In this document: in pieces, positions 1 to 10,814 of the stretch
Layout of the letters: each line of letters starts with the position of its first letter
Position numbering within the stretch: the stretch's first letter is position 1
NCBI GenBank assembly: GCA_016081115.2
Contig: CM071930.1
Span: 10,335,419-10,399,418 of the forward strand
Source of the DNA: Rehmannia glutinosa
Taxonomy: Eukaryota; Streptophyta; Magnoliopsida; Lamiales; Orobanchaceae
Direction: 5' to 3'
Length of the DNA stretch: 64,000 bases
Made by a program: the position numbers and the translations under genes
The notes under the pieces: model-generated
What the model was told of the DNA's origin: nothing
The model's input: the letters and a program-made list of their open reading frames with translations, nothing else
Databases searched by the model: none

Positions 1-430
1 AGGGGTGTAAGTGTAAGGTTTAGAAGGGGGGTTGAATAAACCTTACCAAATTTTCGATTTAGTCCTTTTAAATCTACAGAGTTGATTCTACACAAATGTC
101 CTTGATGGACAATCAAATTAGTCACTCAAGAGAGTTAATCTCTCAACAGACTCACCGAGCTTGATGGAGTAACTCACCGTCATTGGGCTATAATTTAACT
201 CAACTGTGGTTTTATTTTCAGCGGAAGACTTAACACCCTTAAGTTTGATTAAGCAAGATTTTAGAGCTTGATTTAGTACTTATAAATTATCAGGTGGATA
301 GCAAATTTATCAGCAGATATAAGCAGTTAATAATGCAAGAATTAAAGTGCTGAAAAGTAAATGACACAATGAAATTTTTATAGAGGTTCGAAGATGGGGT
401 AATTCTTCTACTCCTCTCTTCTCCAACTCC
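1..430. other. Unassigned repeat-like DNA left of the truncated gypsy element
   Basis: No coding region is visible. The sequence has a G-rich run near 25-32 and a pyrimidine-rich stretch near 405-435, just before the first recognisable gypsy codons. It does not match the gag-protease part expected upstream of the RT, so the gypsy element is truncated or interrupted here. It could be a fragment of another LTR, which cannot be proven from this window. The junction near 430 is approximate. Confidence 0.35.
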
Positions 431-441
431 TGGAGGAATCC

Positions 442-2028
442 GTGCGTGACCCTGAGATACCAACACCGACTCTAGAACTCAAGCAATTACCCGAGCACCT
501 CACATATGCATTTCTTGATGCGAATAATGCAAATCCGGTAATCGTATCATCTCTTCTCACTCATACTCAACTTGATAAACTGTTAAGGGTTTTACAAAAA
601 CATAAGTCGACACTAGGATGGTTAATAACTGATTTAAAGGGCATAAGTTCATCTATTGTAATGCATAAAATTCGGATGGAAGATGTTTATAAACCATCAG
701 TACAAAACCAAAGACGACTAAACCCTATCTTGTAAGATGTGGTTAGGAAGGAAGTGTTGAAATAGTTAGATGCTGGAATCATATATGCTATATCTGATAG
801 TTCATGGGTAAGTCCGGTACAAGTGGTGCCGAAAAAAGGGGGTAATAGTCGTGAAAAATGAGAATGAAGAATTGATTGCTACTAGAATTGTTACCGGGTG
901 GCGAATTTGCATTGACTATAAAAAACTTAATGATGCCACTCGAAAAGATCATTTTCCCCTCCACTTTATAGATATGATGTTGGATCGTCTAGCGAGTTAT
1001 GATTATTATTGCTTTTTAGATGGTTATTCCGGGTACAATCAAATCATGATTGCACCGGAAGACCAGGAAAAAATAACATTTACATGCCCTTATGGCACAT
1101 TTGCATTTCGCCGTATGCCATTTGGATTATGTAATGCACCTGCAACTTTTCAAAGTTGTATGATGGTTATATTCACGATCTTATTGAAAATCTTATGGAG
1201 GTGTTTATGGACGATTTCTCTGTGTTTGGTGACTCTTTTGATAATTGTCTTCACAATCTTTCCTTAGTCTTACAGCGATGTGAAGAGACCAATCTTGTAC
1301 TCAATTGGGAAAAGTGCCATTTCATGGTACGCGATGGTATTGTACTTGGTCATCGAGTCTCTTCCACAGGTTTGGAAGTAGATTTGGCAAAGATTGTAGC
1401 GATCGAGAAGTTACCACCTCCTACAAATGAAAAAACCATTCGGAGTTTCTTGGGCCATGCCGGATTCTATAGAAGGTTTATCCATGAGTTTTCAAAAATT
1501 TCTAAACCTTTGAGCCAATTGTTAGAAAAAGATGTTGCTTTCAAGTTTTCCAATGATTGTTCGCAGTCATTTGAAACCTTGAAGAAGGCGTTGGTGACCG
1601 CACCTATTCTTGTAGCCCCCGATTGGAGTCAACCGTTTGAATTGATGTGTGATACTAGCGATTTTGCGGTAGGGACTGTTCTCGGTCAAAAGAGGGAAAA
1701 GTTGTTTAGATCCATATACTATGCTAGTAGAATGTTGGATAGTGCTCAACAGAATTATACCACCACCGAGAAGGAGATATTGGCGATTGTTTTCGCATTT
1801 GATAAATTCCGATCATACTTGATTGGAACAAAAACAATTGTTCACACCGACCATGCGACCATCAAATATCTTTTTGATAAGAAGGATGTGAAACCAAGGT
1901 TGATTAGGTGGATTCTCTTATTGCAAGAGTTCGATGTGGAAATCAGGGACCGAAAGGGATGTGAGAATGTGGTGGCAGACCACTTGTGTAGGATTGAAAA
2001 TCAAGAGGAGGCGAAAAGAGGCACGTAA
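442..2028 (+). pseudogene. gypsy pol: reverse transcriptase and RNase H, broken
   Basis: RT would copy the element RNA and RNase H would remove the template inside the virus-like particle. The PR-RT linker and RT N-terminus are at 442-735. The RT palm is at 851-1267, with the [12 protein letters not shown] motif. The catalytic FMDDFSVFG box (a YxDD variant) follows at about 1206. RNase H is at about 1640-1990, with [18 protein letters not shown] and TDHATIKYL. The reading frame shifts between 735 and 850 and again near 1150-1180. There are stops at 733-735 and around 763, and a TAA at 2026-2028 separates RNase H from the integrase part in the same frame. This is one continuous pol gene that has decayed. 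Confidence 0.9.
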
Positions 2029-3376
2029 TTGATAGAGGAGGAATTTCCAGATGAACGGTTACTCATGGTCGAGGCAAAATTTCCATGGTATGCGGATTTT
2101 GTCAATTATTTGGCTGCGGGAGTTTTGCCTCCAAATCGATCGTCATATCAAAAGAAGAAGTTCTTCCACGATGTCAAGTTCTATATGTGGGATGACCCCC
2201 TACTCTTTAAGAGGTGCGCGGATAAAATCATCAGAAGATGCGTACCTCAAGAAGAATGGGAGGGAGTCCTACAACAGTGTCATTCCTCACCCTCTGGAGG
2301 ACATTTTGGTCCTGATTTCGCACGGCGAAGAAGGTATTGCAAAGTGGGTTGTACTGGCCCACTTTATTTAACGATTGTTATTTGTATGTGCAACAATGTG
2401 ACATGCGTCAGCGGATGGGAAACATTTCCAGGAGACACGAGATGCCGATGACAAATGTAATTGAAGTTGAATTGTTCGATGTGTGGGGGATTGATTTTAT
2501 GGGCCCATTTCCATCATCTTCGGGCTATCAATATATTCTACTTGCGGTGGAGTATGTGTCCCGTTGGGTAGAGGCGATTCCTTCACAAAACAAATGACGC
2601 CCAAGTTGTGATGCGGTTCCTCAAGAAAAAAATATATTTACTCGATTCGGCACTCCAAGAGCTTTAATTAGTGATGGAGGGTCGCATTTTGTAAATAAAT
2701 TGATGAGCAACTTGTTGGCAAAATATGGGGTGAAACATAAAGTTGCATTGGCATATCATCCGTAAGCCAATGGGCAAAGCGTAAATGGCCAACCGAGATC
2801 AGATCAAGCATTCTTGAGAAGACGGTGAACATCAATCGAAAGGATTGGGCGTTGAAATTGGATGATGTTCTATGGGCATACCGGACTGCATATAAGATAC
2901 CGTTGGGCACATCCCCATATCAACTTGTTTTTGGGAAATCGTGCCACTTGCCGGTAGAGTTGGAGCAAAAGGCATTTTGGGCGGTCAAAAAACTAAATTT
3001 GGATTTTAAAAAGGCCGGTGAAGAGAGGTTGCTCCATTTAAGCGAGATGGAAGAATTTCGGGATGAAGCTTACGAAAATTCCCGAATTTACAAAGAAAGA
3101 ACCAAAAGATGGCACGACAAAATGATCAAGAAACGAGAGTTTTTACCAGGGGAACCAATCATCTTGTACAATTCACGCCTTAAACATTTCCTTGGAAAAC
3201 TCAAATCTAGGTGGTCGGTGCCATTCGTGATCAAGAATGTATTGAACCCTCCCGGAGTCGTGGAATTATTAACAAAAGACGGTGAGACATTCATGGTAAA
3301 CGGCCAAAGGATTAAGCATTACTTCTACCGAGGTAACCAAGAGGAGGTGACATCCATCACCTTGCGAGACCCGTGA
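2029..3376 (+). pseudogene. gypsy pol: integrase, broken
   Basis: Integrase inserts the cDNA copy into chromosomal DNA. The HHCC zinc-binding region is recognisable in two frames: HSSPSGGHFG near 2281-2310 and [12 protein letters not shown] near 2398-2433. The core shows the first catalytic aspartate in [11 protein letters not shown] (about 2479) and the second in ISDGGSHF (about 2670). The expected glutamate region near 2760-2800 is garbled by a TAA and indels. The C-terminal part (2825-3376) is open and carries a typical [21 protein letters not shown] stretch followed by a basic GPY-like tail. At least two frameshifts and several stops make it nonfunctional. Confidence 0.88.
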
Positions 3377-3390
3377 CGGAATGAAAACAG

Positions 3391-3440
3391 GCGTCAAGCT
3401 AAAGACGTTAAATATAGCGCTTGTTGGAGGCAACCCAACG
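3391..3440 (+). promoter_or_regulatory. Conserved post-pol element with AGGCAA-loop stem-loop
   Basis: Directly after the integrase stop, a block reads GCGTCAAGCTAA, GACGTTAAA, AGCGCTTGTTGG and then AGGCAACCCAAC (which runs on to about 3449). GTTGG and CCAAC can pair around the AGGCAA region. The same block occurs in the same post-coding position at 28741-28790 (family A derivative) and at about 34628, 40161 and 45716 (family B), all on the minus strand. Its retention in elements that have lost RT and integrase suggests a cis-acting RNA role. The function is inferred. Confidence 0.55.
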
Positions 3441-3529
3441 GTTTTTTGGTGTGAATTTCATTTTTGTGTGTGTGTGTTTTGTTTTAATTTTGTGTCAAAA
3501 TGTGAAAAAAAAACCCTGAATATTGCTGT

Positions 3530-3725
3530 CCAGGGACGCACGGGTAGCCCGTGCTCTTGCGTACCACCCGTGCGTGCTTGGAGGGAGAACAATTGGAGCT
3601 ATGGCATTACGCACGGGTATCCCGTCACCCATGCACGACCCATGCGTACCTGGAGAAAATGAATTCTGTCCATACGGTATGACGCACGGGTAACCCGTGT
3701 GCCCATGCACGGCCAGTGCATCTTC
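3530..3725 (+). repeat. GC-rich palindromic repeat cluster in the internal region
   Basis: Several copies of GCACGGGTA-like and ACCCGTGC-like half-sites alternate, spaced about 20-30 bp apart, and can fold on each other. The same motif cluster sits in the LTR of this element (7285-7550). Here it lies in the leader between pol and the downstream ORF, an unexpected second location. Confidence 0.7.
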
Positions 3726-4360
3726 ACGCTGGGAGATATATTGGGTCTGGGCAAACTGTTTTCAAACTTGCAAACTCTATCAACACGAAAAAAAATCTCC
3801 CTCTCCCACACATTGCTCAAAGTTCTGATTTTTCTTACAAATTATTTCACATAATCCATACTCTCATCATAGTACACGAACACTTTGCATCAAATTCGAG
3901 TTTGGATTGTAGAATTGGTTGAAAGGCACCTAGGGTTCCAAGTTCACCCCTTTTGCTAAATTTTGAGAATTCCGGTAAGAACTTCGTTTTTTCTTGTGAA
4001 TTTCTGGTGAATTATGTATTGGGGATTATGTTGGATGCTTGTTTTGATATTTTTGCTATGATTTGGATGAATTCTTCTTTAAGGCAATTTATCAAACACC
4101 TTGTGAGCATGTGAATTGAGGTCTATGTGGATGAATTGATGATGAATTGGGCATGAGCTATAATTGTTAGGGCTTTTAGAATGATTCTCTATATTTGCCA
4201 TATTAATTGATTGTTTGGAGCTTAATTGATCGGTCAAATTGATGTTTGAGAATCGTTACACCCCATTTAACTTGTTTGCCTACATTCATCATATTTGTGC
4301 TTGTACGTGGGTTATTTTGGGTTGCTAATACATGTTATTCCAGGTACCCATTTACAGGTA
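3726..4360 (+). other. Untranslated leader before the downstream ORF
   Basis: No ORF of note. The sequence is AT-rich and ends with two possible splice acceptors, TGTTATTCCAG and CATTTACAG, just before the ATG at 4361. This is compatible with the downstream ORF being translated from a spliced subgenomic RNA. That is an inference; no matching donor was established. Confidence 0.4.
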
Positions 4361-5734
4361 ATGGCGGATAGACGGAACCCTCAAGGAAGGAGACGACGTC
4401 CCATGGCGGAACCACCACAAGAAGTACAAGCCGATAGACCTGCGGCCTATTGAGTCGTACTAACAAATGTGGATGCCCTAGAGCGATGGAATAAGCTGGT
4501 CGTCCGAACGATGGCTCCCTCAAAGTACGCCGACGACAATTGTACCCAACTCCTTGGGATACATGATGACGTATGGCGGTTATTCGCAAGGGTCGGTTGG
4601 ACAAATTTTATGGGGAGAAAATGGCCTAGTTACAAGAAATTCACGCTCGAATTCTTGAGCACAGTGAAGATGATTAAAGATATAGTTAACGAGGTCATTG
4701 GAGTGCAATTTCAGTTGGGGAATGTGCAACGACAATTATCCACCGAACAATTGAATGCCATATTTGAAGTTCCCACAGACGCACCTTTCCGACCAGCATA
4801 CTGATATGACCAATATGACTTTTGGCGCCTACCAATCCAAATGCCAGAAACGAGTCCCATGCTCTACGAGGCCTGCACTGCAAAATCTTCTTGGATCCAG
4901 AATCTAGTGTTCCGGTATATACAGTGGGTCACGTCAGCCTTAGTTTTTGCGAGAGAAAATATTGGGGGAATAACGGTCAGAGAGTTATATTTATTATGGT
5001 GTATGTTGACGAGTACACCCTACAACACGGCCGCGTACTTCATTGAGCAAGTGGATCATTTAGCAAAGCAGGGAGGTGGTGTTATTTCTATAGGGGGCTT
5101 CATTACCCCTATTTCCCATCACTTCAATGTTGATTTTCGAGGCTTAGAGCCTATACTGGGCAGCACTCGGGTCAACATATCATCTCTACACCATATGAAA
5201 TTTATTGCAAACAAAGATGGTATGTTATTTCTGCAGCAGAAGCGAGGTGATGCATTTCCATTACCTAACCCGAGATTCACCACTGTATATACCCTTGAGG
5301 ACACTACAAATTTCCTGCCTAACTCTGAAGCACATATCAGAGTTACTAATGCTATCAATGCCAGGAAAAGGCGACGAGTTGTAGGTTTCCCGGATGTCGA
5401 GGATATGGTGGTGGAAGAAGAAGAGCTAAATCGACAAGAAAGAGGAATGGAACCTCATCACCCTCAAATAGGGTATGAAATTCCCAGGCACTCACGGGGA
5501 GGCGAACACCCCAGACCATCAAATAGCGGGGATCATCCTGGAACTTCTTATGGTGGCGAGTCCCAATGCGGAAATGAATTCCATGACATGCTTTACGCAT
5601 TTGGGGAGGACTTGCATCAACAAAGGGAGGACTTGCGGCAACAGAGGGAAGACTTGCAGCAACATCGAGACGATTTCCGTGCTTTCAGGGAGAATGATCG
5701 GAGGTCCTTGGAGACGTGGCAAGTGCTACAATAG
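4361..5734 (+). pseudogene. Athila-type downstream ORF (env position), two in-frame stops
   Basis: A single frame of 458 codons starts at the ATG at 4361 (MADRRNPQG) and ends with a TAG at 5732-5734. It is interrupted only by TGA codons at 4451-4453 and 4802-4804, with no frameshift. The product would be mostly soluble. An N-terminal basic segment is followed by a central region with FARENIGGITVRELYLLWC, then a basic KRRR patch, and it ends in a glutamine-rich run with repeated QQREDL units that looks like a coiled coil. There is no clear signal peptide or membrane segment, so an envelope role is not supported. Comparable ORFs occur after pol in Athila elements and their function is unknown. 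Two stops in an otherwise open frame imply fairly recent inactivation. Confidence 0.7.
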
Positions 5735-7022
5735 CTACAAATGTGGCACATCTCACAGGGTCACTTCCCGCCACCGCCTCCATAGTGATTCAGGTATATC
5801 TCCACTTTTCCTTATTAAAATTCTATCTTTCCCCTTTCGGATAATATAATTTCATTCAAGTTTGGGGGAGAGGTCGTATTTTGATATATGAAAAGTGTAG
5901 ATGAAAAAAAAATATATCTTGCATTTTTTGTGTGTTTTTCATATAGTTGCATATAGAACATTCTAGGTTGCGTTGCATTAGAAGCACATTTATTGCTTTC
6001 ATAGATGTTAGAGAGTAAGTTGACCGGGCATGATGCAGCTTGATGTTTGTGTGTTGATTGAAAATTTGTATTGTTGGGATTGGATGTTGTGTATGAGTTG
6101 ATTGAGCCATGAATAGTTGACATTGAGCATGTGGATATTAAGAACATGATTTGATGCTTTGAATCACGTATTTACAAGCCTGTGAGCTTTTGAGCCTTTA
6201 CTGCTTCTATTTTATGCAGTCTTGTTTGTGATATGAGTGTATCATTCATGTTGTTAAAATTCTAGAACTTGCTCTGGTATCTCTGTCAAGGCCACATGTT
6301 GTATGCGAATTGTGAATGTGATTAAAGGCCATCTTTGTTAGCCTTTCAAGCCTTTTGCTTACCTAACGTTGTTGAAATTCCTAGTTAGCCAATTTGAGCC
6401 TATTGCCTATTTCTTTGATAGCCACAATTTCAAGCATTAACTTGATATATTTGTTACCCTACACTCGAGCGTATAACATTAAGTAAAGGGAGTGAATGAG
6501 GTTGAATGAGTGGGAATTGAAAAATTGGGTAATCGGGCATATTCGGTTGATGGGAACAAAAGAGGAAGAAAAGGAGTTGGAAAAGAAACATTGAAAACTC
6601 ACAAAAGAGTCGGAAAAAAAAAAAAAAAAAAAAAAAAAATCGACGTTATGATGCGAGTTTTCAATAAAATGAACTTGGGGGGCTAAGGGTTGTAATTTGA
6701 AGTGATTCTCAAAAGAAAGAAAGGAGATGGATATGAGTAAAGTTGATGAAAATAAGGGATGATTGGAGTAGCATATGTGAGATGAGAGCATACACGTGAT
6801 CTTAAGAGATGTGATTCAGAGCATTTACCATATTTTATTTGATACGTGCTCCATGATTAGTATTCGAGGCTTGATTGAATTGTTGCTTGACATCCATGAT
6901 GAACAATATGGATTTCCTTTTTGAGTCTTTGTGTGTGCTATCATTCATTACTCCCTTTTGTGCTTTATCTCATTTTTAAAATTGTTGATCGGGACGGTCA
7001 ATAGTTTAAGTTTGGGGGATTT
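5735..7022 (+). other. Noncoding 3' region with internal and terminal polypurine tracts
   Basis: No gene is present. A purine tract AAGTTTGGGGGAGAGG occurs at 5858-5873. A nearly identical one, AAGTTTGGGGGA, lies at 7008-7019, just before the LTR, where it should prime plus-strand DNA synthesis. A poly-A run of about 26 bases lies at 6613-6640. A stem-loop (TTGATC, GGGAC, GGTCAA) at 6985-7001 immediately precedes the terminal tract. The region is conserved as the mirror image at 27278-28740 in the nested family A derivative. Confidence 0.75.
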
Positions 7023-8548
7023 TGATAGGTATGAGTTTTGCATGTATTTTGAGGTATAATTATGATAAAAATGGTGATTAAGCATGCATAAACTCATGTA
7101 AAATGATGTGTATTCACTCTTTATGGAAAACATATTACGCTTTGCTCGTTTTGTAGGAATTTAATGATATTTGAAGCAATTTGGATACAAATACGAGCAT
7201 CGCAAAGTGGAAACACCAAGAACCGAGTGAATGTACGAGAATTGAAGCTAAAATGAGAGGAAGTTGAGCGTATAAGGCAAATACAGGGAACGCACGGGTA
7301 GGGCGTGCCTTAGGCACCACCCGTGCGCCCCTGGGTAATGACACTGAAGGCTACGACATGGCACACGGGTAGGCCATGCGTACACGCACCACCCGTGCGC
7401 CACTGAAGATTTGGAAGCTGCCAACGACAATGCGCACGAGTATCCCGTGCGTGGACGCATGACCCATGCGCTGGTTGGTGAAAACAAGACTTGTCTTACG
7501 GAATGACGCACGGGTAACCCGTGCGCCAACGCATGAGCCGTGCGTCCCTGCTGTAATGTTGTATCATGACAACAATGTACCCTAAACTTTCTAAAAGGTA
7601 TATAAGCTCTTTTTGGGGCGCACACCAAGGACATTCTGACATTCTTTGGCTCTAGCACACAAGATAAAGTTCTATTCTTGGAAGAAGACATCAAGGAGAC
7701 AATCGGGTCGCATCGGAGCTTGAGGAACGGAGATATATCGAGAGATTTTAGACTTTCCTAAGTTTTTCTTGCTTCTCTTGTAGTTTTAATCTTTCATTTT
7801 AGTTTGTCATGGTTTTGAACAATTTGTCTATGAGTTGTTTAGACATCATGTGTAGCTAAACTCTTTAGATTTCCGGGTTTTGGAAGTAGATTAATGAACT
7901 CTTGTTGAATGTTTTAATCTTAGTTGAAGTTGTTGTCGTGAAGCCTATTTGAGTACTTTGAGCTTATTCTTGTTTTATCACTTGATCAATGATTTAACAT
8001 ATTTGATATATTGATTCATAATTTGATAGATGAGTTTCAATATTAGATCTTGAGTACTTGACACAAATATTTGCATAAATCGAGAGGTTTGTAAATATTT
8101 GTGAGGACAATTGATCTTTTGTGCTTTTGGGAGTTAAATACCTGATGTTGAGTAGAGATGCTAGCATAGGTATTTCAATCTACATTTTATATTCATCTCG
8201 AGAGGGAGGATAAAATACTTTCGTGATCGTCTTATAGGAATATTGATAATAACTTGACTTTGATTAACTCGGACAACAAGAGGGTTATTAATCGAAATCT
8301 TAACTCGAGAATCCATTTTATTATCTTGATACTTCTATTATTCTCATTACCTAAATCTTGTGTTTTTAGTAGTCTTAATTGTCTTAATCTCACAATAATC
8401 ATCATATTATGACCGTCTAAATAAAAATAAGACTATCTTAGCTCAATACTTAGCATATTAATTTATTAGTCTCCGTGGATACGACCTTGCTACCCTATTC
8501 TATAACTTACACCGTACACTTGTGGTGAGCTAAAAATATATGCGAACA
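7023..8548 (+). repeat. 3' LTR of the family A gypsy element
   Basis: It begins TGATAGGTATGAG right after the polypurine tract and ends GCGAACA, giving TG...CA ends and a length of 1526 bp. It matches the 1525-bp LTR at 25753-27277 (opposite strand) in order and content. The last 100 bp, including GATACGACCTTGCTACCC, are the most conserved part across LTR copies in the window. The next bases (CATAT) would be the target duplication, but the left copy is not in the window. Confidence 0.85.
7285..7550 (+). repeat. GC-rich palindrome cluster inside the family A LTR
   Basis: Alternating CGCACGGGTA and ACCCGTGCG half-sites, about 20-40 bp apart, form several nested palindromes in otherwise AT-rich DNA, about 260-530 bp from the LTR start. 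Equivalent clusters occur in every other LTR in the window. Confidence 0.75.
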
Positions 8549-9660
8549 CATATATCCAAGATGGATGTCAGAAATGCATTCTTAAATGGAAATCTTCAAG
8601 AGGATGTTTATATGGTTCCTCTTCCTGGTATGGCCCATAATCCAGGAGAAATCTGTAAACTTATGAAAGCTTTGTATGGTCTCAAACAGGCACCTTGTGC
8701 TTGGTTTGAGAAGTTCTCAGTTGCTTTCATTCCTCTTGGATTTTGTCGTAGTGATCACGATTATGCTCTCTTTATCAAGAACTCTTCAAACGGTCTTATT
8801 GTGCTCTCATTATTTATTGATGATATGATTATTACGGGTAATGATGTTGATTGGATTGTAATGTTGAAATCGGTATTGCCATCTCTATTTGAAATGAAAG
8901 ACTTGGGCCCTATATTATACTTTCTAGGTATTGAGGTAAGTTGGTCACCTAAAGGTTATCTTCGCTCACAGTCCAAGTATGCAACTGGAATACTTGAGCG
9001 TGCTTGTCTTACCGATACTCGCACTGTGTTGATTCTTCCATTGAAGTCAATGTTCGATATTTTTCTTCAGATGGCACACCTTTGGCAGATTCCACTTTGT
9101 ATCATGCTATTGTTGGCATCTTGGTTTATCTCACAATACACGCCTAAATATTGCTCATGATGTTCACATTGTTGGTCTGTTTGTTACTTCTCCTACTACT
9201 GTTCACTAGGCAATTGTTCTTCATATGTTACACTATATTAGATGCGCCCTCTTTCAGAGTCTTTTATTTTCGTCTACGCCCTCTTTAGAGTCGCGTGCCT
9301 TCTCTAATGCTGATTGGGCATTTGGGCTAGTGATCCGGTAGATCGTAAATCTACTACTGGATTTTGTGTTTTTCTTGGGGATTCTCTTATCTCGTGGAAG
9401 AGCAAGAAACAAAATGTTGTCTCACGTTCTTCTACTGAAGCTTAATATCGGGCTATGGCTTCTACTACCACCGAGATCGTTTGGTTACGATGGCTCCTTG
9501 TTGATATGGGTGTTTCTTCTTCTCCAACCCACTTCTACGTACTGTGATAATAAGAGTACTATTAAAATTGCCCACAATTTGGTGTTTCACAAAAGGACAA
9601 GCATATTCAAATTGATTGTCACCTCACTTGTCACCACCTTCAACACAATACTATAACTTT
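8549..9660 (+). pseudogene. copia pol: reverse transcriptase and RNase H, broken
   Basis: The RT part has KMDVRNAFLNG, MKALYGLKQAPCAWF and the catalytic LFIDDMIITG box (a YVDD variant), followed by LGPILYFLGIEV, all diagnostic of Ty1/copia RT. The frame is open to about 9050 and then shifts. RNase H is recognisable across two frames at about 9310-9600: a [23 protein letters not shown] stretch, SSTEA near 9430 and FYCDNKSTIKIAHN near 9535. The N-terminal RT, integrase and gag are missing because the gypsy element cuts the gene. Confidence 0.88.
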
Positions 9661-9785
9661 CCCATTCATTTCCTCCTCATCACAGACTGCAGACTTCTTC
9701 ATCAAAGCACATCCACTTTCGCGTTTTCATTTTTGGTTAGCAAACTCTCAATGCTTCTGGCAGCCGCATCTTGAGTTTGTGGGGA

Positions 9786-10000
9786 TGTTAGAATTAATTA
9801 ATGATTTACTATTATTGTCATTTCTTTGTATTGTTAAGGTTAATTTAGTCTTTTTATATTCCTTGTAACCCTAGGTGTATTTAGTCTCCTCCTCCCTATT
9901 TTGCTAGTTGTACTCTTTGATTGTTATTATTGTTTTGCTCTCTCGAGTATAAGAATATTTATTCTCTCAATTGCAATGCATTATTTCCATTAATCTTTCA
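9786..10000 (+). repeat. Probable copia 3' LTR
   Basis: It starts TGTTAGAATTAATTAATG immediately after the purine tract, in the usual copia arrangement. The end is placed at the TTTCA at 10000, giving about 215 bp. The CCATCA at 10006 is an alternative end. The body holds a T-rich stretch and a CTCTCGAGTATAAG segment that may contain promoter or polyadenylation signals. Confidence 0.55.
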
Positions 10001-10814
10001 CCATCAAGTTTAAAATGATTCATTGAGTTTCATAGCGAGACTTGAACGATGTTGGCTTGCATATTTATATAAATTAAGTTACATCCCCACTACAATTGTT
10101 ATAACAATGGTGACAATGATATGTCAGCCAAGGGAACAACTTTTAATTTTTTTAATTTCTGCTATATCGGAAATGTGAAATTTAACAGTTGCATTTTTTT
10201 TTGCACCAATGTCCGACATAAATGTTCATGACTCATATATAGTACAATATACAGTGAAAGATTCAATGTGTTTTTTTAAGAAAAAACTGATAGCATGGCA
10301 TCAGGGGAGGAGGTATATGGCTTGGGAGGGGGGCCCTAGCCCCCCCAACTTTGTTTTTAATATTTTAATATGTTGATTTATTATTTTCAAGTGTTTGACT
10401 CCCCCTTAAATTTTTTTCACTATCAATATTCTCTTTTGTTTTTAAAAGATCAACATCCTCTTAAATTTACATTAGTGGGGCATCAACACTTATATATGTT
10501 TTATATATATATATATATATATGAATGTACACACAATAACACGTATATATTATATATATTAACTTTAACTTTTCTTTTAACTTTAATTTTCTTTCTCTCT
10601 CCTTTCCAAAACACAAAAAAACATTCTTATCTTTCTCTTATCAAACTCCTCTTGTCCTCCAGACGGGAACAACCGTAGAGAAAAAAACAAATTTCAATCC
10701 TTCAAAATTTACATGGCATAAGAGAACAAATTAGAGAAAAATTTGGGTTAATTTACAATTGATTTCTCATGTACTCCATTAATATTTTGGCTTATTCTTC
10801 ATTTTGGGTATATT

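Larger units (their letters stand above)
430..8548 (+). mobile_element. 5'-truncated Athila-type Ty3/gypsy retrotransposon, family A
   Basis: The order is reverse transcriptase, RNase H, integrase, a long untranslated leader, a separate downstream ORF, a noncoding 3' region, a polypurine tract and a 3' LTR. RT-RNase H before integrase is the Ty3/gypsy order. A large ORF after pol together with a tRNA-Asp primer site in its relatives fits the Athila lineage. The 5' LTR, gag and protease are not in the window. Pol is broken by stops and frameshifts, so this copy is dead. The right end falls inside a Ty1/copia RT gene at 8548/8549, so it inserted into an older copia element. The LTR and 3' region closely match the nested element at 25753-33143, which places both in one family. 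Confidence 0.85.
8549..10000 (+). mobile_element. Ty1/copia retrotransposon remnant (3' part)
   Basis: The sequence resumes in the middle of a copia RT gene right after the gypsy LTR, continues through RNase H, and ends in a purine tract (GTTTGTGGGGA) and a short LTR. The part 5' of the gypsy insertion is not in the window. Frameshifts and stops show it is inactive. It is older than the gypsy element that interrupts it. Confidence 0.85.

Noticed and set aside
4361..5734. Envelope protein call for the downstream ORF
   Set aside because: There is no signal peptide, transmembrane helix or glycoprotein-like cysteine pattern. Only its position after pol resembles env.
6459..6791. 110-codon minus-strand frame with a run of phenylalanines
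   Set aside because: The phenylalanine run is the antisense of the poly-A tract in the gypsy 3' region.
10370..10678. 102-codon frame at the left end of the outer hAT
   Set aside because: AT-rich with a TA repeat encoding alternating isoleucine and tyrosine. It is the transposon's untranslated leader.
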